A stretch of DNA of 55,731 nt from Salidesulfovibrio brasiliensis JCM 12178 (GTDB taxonomy: Bacteria > Desulfobacterota > Desulfovibrionia > Desulfovibrionales > Desulfovibrionaceae), in assembly GCF_001311825.1 (NCBI RefSeq), contig NZ_BBCB01000011.1:1-55731 (forward strand). The letters run 5' to 3'. Below the pieces are notes generated by a model. It was given only the letters and a program-made list of their open reading frames with translations, ran no database searches and was not told the origin of the DNA. This document shows, piece after piece, positions 49,203-55,731 of the stretch. How positions within the stretch are numbered: the first letter of the stretch is position 1; each line of letters opens with the position of its first letter. Both the position numbers and the translations under genes were made by a program.

Positions 49203-50972
49203 ATGCCGATCTTCACGGAGACGAAATTCAGGGCCCTGCCCATATTCACCGGGCTGCTCTTCATGCTCGGCGTTCCGCTCATCGTGGCGCTGCTGGTGCA
49301 GTACGACTACCTTCAGGACCTTGAGCGCGTCTCAAACGAACGCCTTGCCCTCTATGAGCGCACCCTCAACTCCGCGCTGCAACGCTATGAATATCTGCCC
49401 TTCCTCGTCTCGCAGACAAGCATCATCAAGGAACTCGTCACCAAGGGCGGCAACAAGCTCGAGGTGAACGTCTTTTTGCAGGCGGCCAACCAGAAGGCCG
49501 AGTCCGCGGCCATATATGTTCTGAACAATGACGGCATTGTCGTGGCCGCCAGCAACTGGACCGAACGGGACAGCTTCATCGGGCTGGACCTCAAGTTCCG
49601 CCCCTATTTCAAGGACGCCATGAAAGGCTCCGGCGGAAAATTCTTCGGCGTGGGCGTCATGGCCGGTGAGCCGGGCTTCTACCTGTCACATCCCATCCGA
49701 ATCAGGGACGACGTGGTGGGCGTCGTGGCGACCAAGGTTGTGCTCTCGCCGCTCGAAACGCTCTGGCAGGAAGGCGGGGAAACCGTCTTCGTGGCCGACT
49801 CCAATGGCGTCATCGTCCTTTCCAGCCGCCCCAAGTGGAAGTACCGCACCCTCGTGCCGCTCTCCAAGGACACCCTCTCGGAAATCCACGAACGCTGGCA
49901 GTACCCGGAGCCGAAGCTCAAGGCGCTGGCCTCCCGGACATCCTACCTGCTCGGCTTCAGGGAGCTGCATATCGGCAAGGAGCGGTTCCTGCGCAACTCG
50001 CGCTCCATACCGGGCATGGACTGGCAGATCAGCTACCTCATGAACGAAGCGCCCCTCTGGGAGCGCACCCTCGGCACGGCGCTGACCTCTTTCGTTTTGG
50101 TCGGCTTGGCCATCCTCACGCGCATGTTCCTGCGGGAGCGCAGCCAGCGGGAGCTGTCACGCCAGCAGGCGATTGAGGCCGAGCGTATTCGAAAAATGAA
50201 CAAGCAGCTTGCCCTTGAAATCGAGGAAAGAAAGCGCACGGAAAAGGAACTGCGCGCCGCACAGGAAGAGCTTGTGCAGGCGGGCAAGCTGGCCGCGCTC
50301 GGGGAGATGGCCACGGCCGTGGCTCACGAACTGAACCAGCCCATCGCGGCCATCAAGACCTATATCGCCAGCAGCCGCCTCATGCTCAGCCGTGGCAAGC
50401 TGGACGACCTCTCCCCGAACCTCAACAAGATTTCCGAACTCGGGGACCGCATGGCCAAGGTCACGGGCCAGCTCAAGTCGTTCGTGCGCAAGTCCTCGAA
50501 CAAGAAGAGCGAGTTCGACCTCAGGCTGGCCATCGACGAATCCCTCACGCTCATGAAGCACCAGTTTCAGGTGGAAGCCTGCGAGCTGGACCTGAACCTT
50601 CCGGATTCCCCCATTCAGGTCGTGGGCGACAGGGTCAGGCTTGAGCAGGTGCTCATCAACCTGTTCCGGAACGCGCTCGACTCCATGCAGGACACCCGTG
50701 CCGCGCTCATCGGCGTCTCCCTCACCACAGAAGGCGACAAGGCCCGGATACACGTCTGGGACAACGGGCCGGGCATCGCCGAAGAGATCGGAAACCGCCT
50801 GTTCGAGCCGTTCGTGACCACCAAGAAGGAAGGCGTGGGCCTCGGCCTCGGCCTTTCCATCTCGTACAAAATCATCAAGGACATGGGCGGAAAGATCCGG
50901 GCCGGGAACCATCCCGAACTCGGCGCGGAGTTTTTCCTGCACCTGCCTTTAGCCAACTCCGACAAGGAATGA
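49203..50972 (+). CDS. dctB: C4-dicarboxylate sensor histidine kinase DctB
   Basis: 589 residues from ATG 49203; the open frame extends upstream but only as leader. It has a membrane helix (about 13-34), a periplasmic double-Cache domain (FYLSHPIRIRDDVVGVVATK is typical DctB), a second helix (near 288-308), a coiled coil (KQLALEIEERKRTEKELRAA) and a HisKA box (ATAVAHELNQPIAAIKTY). The HATPase has INLFRNALDSM, DNGPGIAEEI and EGVGLGLGLSI. DctB proteins sense succinate, fumarate or malate in the periplasm. The position before dctD and fumarate reductase supports a fumarate or malate signal. Confidence 0.92.
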   Translation: MPIFTETKFRALPIFTGLLFMLGVPLIVALLVQYDYLQDLERVSNERLALYERTLNSALQRYEYLPFLVSQTSIIKELVTKGGNKLEVNVFLQAANQKAESAAIYVLNNDGIVVAASNWTERDSFIGLDLKFRPYFKDAMKGSGGKFFGVGVMAGEPGFYLSHPIRIRDDVVGVVATKVVLSPLETLWQEGGETVFVADSNGVIVLSSRPKWKYRTLVPLSKDTLSEIHERWQYPEPKLKALASRTSYLLGFRELHIGKERFLRNSRSIPGMDWQISYLMNEAPLWERTLGTALTSFVLVGLAILTRMFLRERSQRELSRQQAIEAERIRKMNKQLALEIEERKRTEKELRAAQEELVQAGKLAALGEMATAVAHELNQPIAAIKTYIASSRLMLSRGKLDDLSPNLNKISELGDRMAKVTGQLKSFVRKSSNKKSEFDLRLAIDESLTLMKHQFQVEACELDLNLPDSPIQVVGDRVRLEQVLINLFRNALDSMQDTRAALIGVSLTTEGDKARIHVWDNGPGIAEEIGNRLFEPFVTTKKEGVGLGLGLSISYKIIKDMGGKIRAGNHPELGAEFFLHLPLANSDKE

Positions 50973-50976
50973 GACC

Positions 50977-52319
50977 ATGCATGTGATACTGGTCGATGAT
51001 GAACAATCCGTCAGGGATTCCGCGAGACAGTGGCTTGAGCTGTCCGATTTCACGGTAGACGACTACGAGGACGCCCGCGAGGCGCTCAAGACCATCACCA
51101 CAGATTACGCGGGCATCGTGCTCTCGGATGTGAAGATGCCCGGCCTTGACGGGCTGGCGTTCCAGAAGGAGATCGCCGCCATAGACCCGCACATCCCGGT
51201 GGTCCTGTTTACCGGCCACGGCGACATCGCCATGGCCGTGGAAGCCATTCAGGGCGGGGCCTACGACTTCGTGGAAAAGCCCTTCGACCCGGAACGGATC
51301 GTGGAGACCATCAAGCGCGCACTGGAAAAACGGCGGCTGGTCCTTGAAAACCGGCAGTTGAAAAAGGCTCTGGAAGAAAACGAGGGCCTTGATTCCCGGC
51401 TGGTGGGCACCAGCCAGCCCATGCGCGAACTCAAGCGCGAACTGACGCACATCTCCCCCACCATCGCCAACGTGCTCATCCTCGGCGAGACCGGCACGGG
51501 CAAGGAAGTCATCGCCCGCTCCATCCATGAGATGAGCGGCAGGCGCAAGGCCCCTACCTCGCCCTCAACTGCGCCGCCATCCCCGTGAACATGGCCGAGA
51601 GCGAGCTGTTCGGGCACAAGAACGGCGCGTTCACCGGCGCACAGGGCAGCCGCGTGGGCAAGCTGGAGGCGGCCAAGGGCGGCACGCTCTTTCTCGACGA
51701 GTTGAGCTCCATGCCCATGGACGTTCAGGGCAAGCTGCTTCGCGCGCTGGAATGCCGCGAGATCACCCCGCTGGGCGACAATACGCCCCGGCCGGTGGAG
51801 TTCCGGCTTATCTCCGCCATGAACGACGAGCCCCAGAAGGCCATTGAAGACGGCCGGTTGCGCGAGGACCTGTACTTCCGGCTCAACACCATGGAGATCA
51901 CCGTGCCGCCGCTTCGCGAACGCAAGGATGACATCCCGCTGCTCTTCTCGTTCTTCCTCGAACGCGCTGCCGACACCTACGGCCGCCCCGCCGAGAGCCT
52001 GCCGTCCGAGAGCCTCGCCCTGATGATGAGCCACGACTGGCCCGGCAACGTCCGCGAACTCAAGAGCCTTTCCGAGCGATTCGTGCTCTCGGGGCTCCCT
52101 GCCGAGCAGCGCATCCCCAAGCTCCTTTCTGGCAAGGTCATCGACTGCGGGGAATCCTCGGTCAGCCTGCGGGATCAGGTCAGCCTGTTCGAGCGCCACC
52201 TTATCCAGAAGTCCATCGACCGCCACGACGGAAACATCAAATGCGTCATGGACGACCTTCAGATTCCTCGCAGAACCCTCAACGAAAAGATGGCCAAATA
52301 CGGCCTGAGCCGCTCCTAG
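50977..52319 (+). CDS. dctD: Sigma54-dependent C4-dicarboxylate response regulator DctD; frame broken once
   Basis: The frame breaks at 51549-51550: one extra G restores [20 protein letters not shown] and a 447-residue protein. The receiver begins [14 protein letters not shown], with phosphoacceptor in [13 protein letters not shown]. The AAA+ domain has [18 protein letters not shown] and [12 protein letters not shown] Fis-type helix-turn-helix ends it ([20 protein letters not shown]). It starts four bases after dctB. Likely targets are the sigma54 promoters at 48988 and 52439. Confidence 0.93.
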
Positions 52320-52329
52320 ACTTACCGCT

Positions 52330-52379
52330 TCGGCGGATTTTCGCTCACCTCTCCTCCGCATTGGGCGAAAATCCGCCGA
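52330..52379 (+). terminator. Intrinsic terminator after dctD
   Basis: A perfect 15-bp stem, TCGGCGGATTTTCGC with GCGAAAATCCGCCGA, separated by 20 bases and followed by the T-rich TTCTCTTTTTC. It separates the dctBD transcript from the frd promoter. Confidence 0.8.
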
Positions 52380-52438
52380 TTCTCTTTTTCCCCGATTATA
52401 AAACCCTGCGTCCATGCGGCTTTTCGGCCGCAGGGCGA

Positions 52439-52454
52439 TGGCACGCGTGTTGCT
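52439..52454 (+). promoter_or_regulatory. Sigma54 promoter of the fumarate reductase operon
   Basis: TGGCAC-GCGTG-TTGCT matches the consensus TGGCAC-N5-TTGCW at every position. Hairpins CCCTGCG/CGCAGGG and TGCGGC/GCCGCA lie at 52404-52435 just upstream and may be activator sites. The frdC start is about 200 bases downstream. Confidence 0.88.
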
Positions 52455-52513
52455 CATGTCACCGCGTTGCGATCCAAAGTTCTGCCAACTGCCACATTCA
52501 AGAGGAGGGTTTT

Positions 52514-52647
52514 ATGCGGGACGCTGGGACCATAGGCATCCCTCGCCGAATCGAAGCTCAACCGATGGGCGCATCGCCATGACATCGGTTTCCAACGCGC
52601 TGCCCCGGCCCAGGTTATCAACTTTCAATTCCACAAACCACAGGTGA
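52514..52647 (+). other. Two overlapping 22-codon leader ORFs before frdC
   Basis: ATG 52514 follows a very strong ribosome site (AGAGGAGGG, four bases away) and opens a 22-residue ORF (MRDAGTIGIPRRIEAQPMGA...) ending at 52582. Its stop overlaps ATG 52579 of a second 22-residue ORF ending at 52647, inside the frdC ribosome site. Together they fill the 200-base leader. They may be a leader peptide or a chance product; no homology is recognised. Confidence 0.35.
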
Positions 52648-52652
52648 ACAGT

Positions 52653-53299
52653 ATGACGAAAGCCAACACAACAATCGTTGCAGGCGCATCACGAGTCGAC
52701 GCAGGACTCGACTGGCTGCAGATGCTCACCGGCGCGGGACTGATTCTTTTCATGTGGTGCCACATGCTTCTGGTCTCGTCCGTTGTCATCTCGCCGAAGA
52801 TCATGAACGCCATCGCCCATTTCTTTGAAGCCACCTACATGGCTCAGGTCGGCGGCCCCCTTATCTTCCTTACCTTCCTTGTCCACTTCTTCCTCGCCGC
52901 GCGCAAGATTCCCTTCCGCGTCGAGAACCAGAACACCATCTGGAAGCACGCAAAGATGCTCAAGCATCGCGACACCTGGCTCTGGGTCGTGCAGGCCGTC
53001 ACCGCCATGATCATCCTGATCCTCGGCGCCATCCACATGTGGGTGGTCCTCACCGACCTGCCCATCACCGCCGCCAAGTCCGCCGCACGCATGCAGCAGT
53101 TCTGGTGGTTCATCTTCTACATGATCCTGCTTCCCTGCGTGGAACTCCACGTCAGCGTCGGCTTCTACCGCATCGGCGTGAAGTGGGGATTCGTGAAGGC
53201 CGAAGGCGCAAGGGCTTCAAGAAGTTCGAGATGACGCTCTTCACCATCTTCATGGTCATCGGCGTCATCACCCTGATCCGCTTTGTAACGTTAGGCTAG
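52653..53299 (+). CDS. frdC: Fumarate reductase diheme cytochrome b subunit FrdC; frame broken once
   Basis: The frame breaks at 53207: one extra C restores AEGRKGFKKFEMTLFTIFMV and a 215-residue protein. Start ATG 52653 has AGGTGA upstream. It has five membrane helices and resembles Wolinella FrdC. The four heme-ligand histidines are in MWCHMLL, LVHFFL, AIHMWV and CVELHVSVG. It binds two hemes b and takes electrons from menaquinol (or delivers them to it when the enzyme works as succinate dehydrogenase). The C-A-B gene order is that of epsilon- and deltaproteobacterial quinol:fumarate reductases. Confidence 0.93.
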
Positions 53300-53312
53300 C
53301 GAGGTTCTTTCA

Positions 53313-55193
53313 ATGCAAACATACTACTCAGATCTGCTGGTCATCGGCGCAGGACTCGCCGGAGAACGCGTCGCCTGCGAAGCGGCACAGAACGGCTTCA
53401 AGGCCACCTGCCTCTCCATCGTTCCCGCCCGTCGGTCCCACTCCTCCGCAGCACAGGGCGGCATGCAGGCCGCGCTTGGCAACTGCGCCAAGGGCGACGG
53501 CGACTGTCCCGACGTCCACTTCATCGACACCGTCAAAGGCTCTGACTGGGGCTGCGACCAGGAAGTCGCGCGCCTCTTCGCCGACAACGCCCCCATCGAA
53601 ATGCGTCGCCTCGCCCACTGGGGCGTGCCCTGGAACCGCGTGGTGCCGGGCAAGTCCTTCTTCTTCAAGGGCGGCGAGAAGTTTGAAAAATACGAAAAGG
53701 AAGAGAACGAGGGGCTCATCACCGCACGTTCCTTCGGCGGCACCGCCAAGTGGCGCACCTGCTACACGTCGGACGGCACCGGCCACGCGGTCATGTGTAC
53801 CATGGACAACCGCTGCGCCGAGCTGGGCATCGACGTGTTCGACAAGAAGGAAGCCATCGCGCTGATCCATAACGACGAAACCTGCATGGGCGCGGTGGTC
53901 CGCTGCCTGCGCACCGGCAAGCTCGAAGTGTTCCTCGCCAAGGCGACCGCCATCTGCACCGGCGGTTTCGGGCGCATCTACAAGGCCACCACCAACGCGG
54001 TCATCTGTGACGGCGGCGGCCACATCATCGCCCACGACACCGGCATGGTGCCCATCGGCAACCCGGAATCCATCCAGTTCCACCCCACCGGCATCGTGCC
54101 CACCGACATCCTCGTGACCGAAGGCTGTCGCGGCGACGGCGGAACCCTGCTCGACGTCAACGAAGAGCGGTTCATGAACATCTACGAGCCTGACAAGGCC
54201 GAGCTTGCCTCCCGCGACGTGGTCTCCCGCTGGATGACCCACCACATGCGTCAGGGCAAGGGCGTCAAGAGCCCCTACGGCGAGCACCTCTGGCTGGACA
54301 TCCGCCATCTCGGCGACAAGCACATCTCCACCAAGCTGCGCGAAGTGGACGAAATCTGCCACCACTTCCTCGGCGTTGACCCGAGGCACGAACTGATTCC
54401 CGTGCGCCCCACCCAGCACTACACCATGGCGGGCATCCGCACGGACCGCGACGGCGCGGCATACGGCCTAAAGGGGCTGTTCTCCGCAGGCGAAGCAGCC
54501 TGCTGGGACATGCACGGCTTCAACCGTCTCGGCGGCAACTCGCTGGCCGAGACCGTGGTCGCGGGCGGCATCATCGGCGGCAAGATCGTCGAATTCCTCA
54601 AGGGTTACGAAACCAGCTTCGACACCGGCTCCATCAACGCGCAGGTCAAGAAGCAGGAAGAGCGCATCAAGGACCTCATCAGCGGCCGCAACGGCAAGCT
54701 GAACGTCTACGACGTGCGCAACGAAATGCAGGAAGCGCTCATGAAGGGCTGCTTCGTCTTCCGCAACAACGACGGCCTCGAAGAATGCGTTGAAACGCTT
54801 CAGGGCACGCTGGAAAAGGCCACCAAGGTCGGCCTCGTCTCCGACGGCGTGGGCGCAAACCACGAGCTGGCCGCCGCGCTGAAGATTCAGGGACAGGTCA
54901 AGCTGGCCCTGTGCATCGCGCAGGCCGCTCTGAAGCGCACCGAATCGCGCGGTTCCCACAACCGCGAAGACTACCCCGAGCGCAACGACAAGGACTGGCT
55001 CAACCGCACGCTGGCCTACTGGCCCGAAGGCGCGAACATGCCCGAACTCGTCTACGAAGACACCACCTCGGTGTTCGAACTCCCCCCGGGCGACCGCGGC
55101 TACGGCGGCGGCTCCATCATCCCCGCCGACGAGAAGTATGTGGAAGAGCGCACGGTCAAGAGTCCGGTCACCGAAATCGGAAAGAAGAAGTAA
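53313..55193 (+). CDS. frdA: Fumarate reductase flavoprotein subunit FrdA
   Basis: 626 residues. The FAD dinucleotide motif is LVIGAGLAGERVA, and the covalent-FAD histidine is His43 in RRSHSSAAQGGMQAALGN. Active-site segments are SIQFHPTGIVPTD, the arginine region SRDVVSRWMTHHMRQGKG and RPTQHYTMAGIRTD. The C-terminal FAD contacts are GLFSAGEAACWDMHGFNRLG and GGNSLAETV. It reduces fumarate to succinate on the cytoplasmic side. GAGG precedes the ATG, 13 bases after frdC. Confidence 0.97.
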   Translation: MQTYYSDLLVIGAGLAGERVACEAAQNGFKATCLSIVPARRSHSSAAQGGMQAALGNCAKGDGDCPDVHFIDTVKGSDWGCDQEVARLFADNAPIEMRRLAHWGVPWNRVVPGKSFFFKGGEKFEKYEKEENEGLITARSFGGTAKWRTCYTSDGTGHAVMCTMDNRCAELGIDVFDKKEAIALIHNDETCMGAVVRCLRTGKLEVFLAKATAICTGGFGRIYKATTNAVICDGGGHIIAHDTGMVPIGNPESIQFHPTGIVPTDILVTEGCRGDGGTLLDVNEERFMNIYEPDKAELASRDVVSRWMTHHMRQGKGVKSPYGEHLWLDIRHLGDKHISTKLREVDEICHHFLGVDPRHELIPVRPTQHYTMAGIRTDRDGAAYGLKGLFSAGEAACWDMHGFNRLGGNSLAETVVAGGIIGGKIVEFLKGYETSFDTGSINAQVKKQEERIKDLISGRNGKLNVYDVRNEMQEALMKGCFVFRNNDGLEECVETLQGTLEKATKVGLVSDGVGANHELAAALKIQGQVKLALCIAQAALKRTESRGSHNREDYPERNDKDWLNRTLAYWPEGANMPELVYEDTTSVFELPPGDRGYGGGSIIPADEKYVEERTVKSPVTEIGKKK

Positions 55194-55217
55194 CCCGGTT
55201 CAAGAAAGGAATGCATC

Positions 55218-55731
55218 ATGGGTAGACAACTTGAATTCGAAATATTCCGGTACAATCCTGAAAAGAAGGGCGACGTCCCGCACATGCAGACGTTCGTTCT
55301 TGAGGAAACCACGAACATGACCCTGTTCATCGCCCTGAACAGGCTGCGCGAAGAGCAGGACCCGAGCCTCATCTTCGACTTCTGCTGCCGCGCGGGCATC
55401 TGCGGGGCGTGCGCCATGGTCATCAACGGCAAACCCGGCCTGGCATGCCAGACCAAGACCAAGGACCAGCCCAGCAAGATCACGCTGCATCCGCTGCCGG
55501 TCTACAAGCTGGTGGGCGACCTGTCCGTGGATACGGGCGTCTGGTTCCGCGAAATGTACGCCAAGACCGAGTCCTGGATTCATACCACCAAGGTCTTCGA
55601 CCCCAAGGCTGACGAAGAGCGCATGGACAACGAGGTGGCCGAGCAGATCTACGAGCTCGAACGCTGCATCGAGTGCGGCTGCTGCGTGGCCGCATGCGGC
55701 ACCGCCCGCCTGCGCGACGACTTCATGGGCG
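55218..55731 (+). CDS. frdB: Fumarate reductase iron-sulfur subunit FrdB, C-terminus beyond the window
   Basis: The first 171 codons are visible. ATG 55218 has AAAGGA seven bases upstream; an ATG at 55211 is too close to it. The N-terminal 2Fe-2S domain has CCRAGICGACAMVINGKPGLAC. The first 4Fe-4S motif CIECGCCVAACG follows near residue 155. The remaining cluster ligands lie past the edge. It carries electrons between the FrdC hemes and FrdA. Confidence 0.96.
   Translation, partial: MGRQLEFEIFRYNPEKKGDVPHMQTFVLEETTNMTLFIALNRLREEQDPSLIFDFCCRAGICGACAMVINGKPGLACQTKTKDQPSKITLHPLPVYKLVGDLSVDTGVWFREMYAKTESWIHTTKVFDPKADEERMDNEVAEQIYELERCIECGCCVAACGTARLRDDFMG

Noticed and set aside
51541-51600. Programmed ribosomal frameshifting in dctD or other broken genes
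   Set aside because: No slippery heptamer with a downstream structure was seen, the breaks fall inside conserved domains, and twelve unrelated genes show the same one-base loss. Sequencing error is simpler.

Overview
The window looks like chromosomal DNA of a GC-rich anaerobic deltaproteobacterium, most likely a sulfate reducer of the Desulfovibrio/Pseudodesulfovibrio group. The evidence is an Rnf operon led by a multiheme cytochrome c, a Wolinella-type (C-A-B order) fumarate reductase, a Lap-type adhesin secretion and proteolysis module, and a very high density of PAS/Cache sensor kinases and sigma54-dependent regulators. I see no tRNA, rRNA, CRISPR array or insertion sequence.

Layout. 1-6729 (minus): pentaheme cytochrome, rnfC, D, G, E, A, B and the start of a Tat-exported ApbE. 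This is an ion-pumping Rnf complex with unusual RnfC, RnfB and RnfE subunits. 6739-7423: AT-rich regulatory region with repeated motifs. 7424-17220 (plus): hybrid kinase, sigma54 activator, chemoreceptor and a REC-PAS-GGDEF-EAL protein. 17217-22575 (minus): CheB-CheR-PAS fusion and a PAS kinase. 22871-33614 (minus): a two-part signalling locus. A kinase/NtrC-type pair lies upstream of a good sigma54 promoter, which reads into a pseudo-receiver, a Cache kinase, two single-domain receivers, a TauE/SafE permease, an unknown membrane protein and a PEP-synthase-like protein. 33715-35574 (minus): cation/proton antiporter. 35844-42252 (plus): LapB-, LapC- and LapG-like proteins and a membrane protein with a degenerate HD-GYP domain. 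42339-46468 (minus): RRM protein, DEAD-box helicase, a periplasmic solute-binding-like protein and a PQQ-type sugar dehydrogenase. 46745-48972 (plus): an MFS transporter fused to ApbE. 49203-55731 (plus): dctB, dctD and frdC, A, B, with sigma54 promoters before dctB and before frdC.

How they fit together. Rnf and fumarate reductase are the energy-conserving modules. Both depend on flavins: RnfG carries the ApbE target motif and FrdA has the covalent-FAD histidine. Two ApbE-type FMN transferases are present, one beside rnf and one fused to a transporter. DctBD with two matching sigma54 promoters gives a self-contained C4-dicarboxylate-responsive circuit for fumarate respiration. The Lap module and the degenerate HD-GYP and GGDEF/EAL proteins point to c-di-GMP control of attachment.

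A caution on sequence quality. Twelve genes are each broken by what looks like one missing base, usually in a short run of identical bases. Adding one base restores a full-length family member every time. I annotate these as single CDSs with the disruption position given and think most are sequencing errors.
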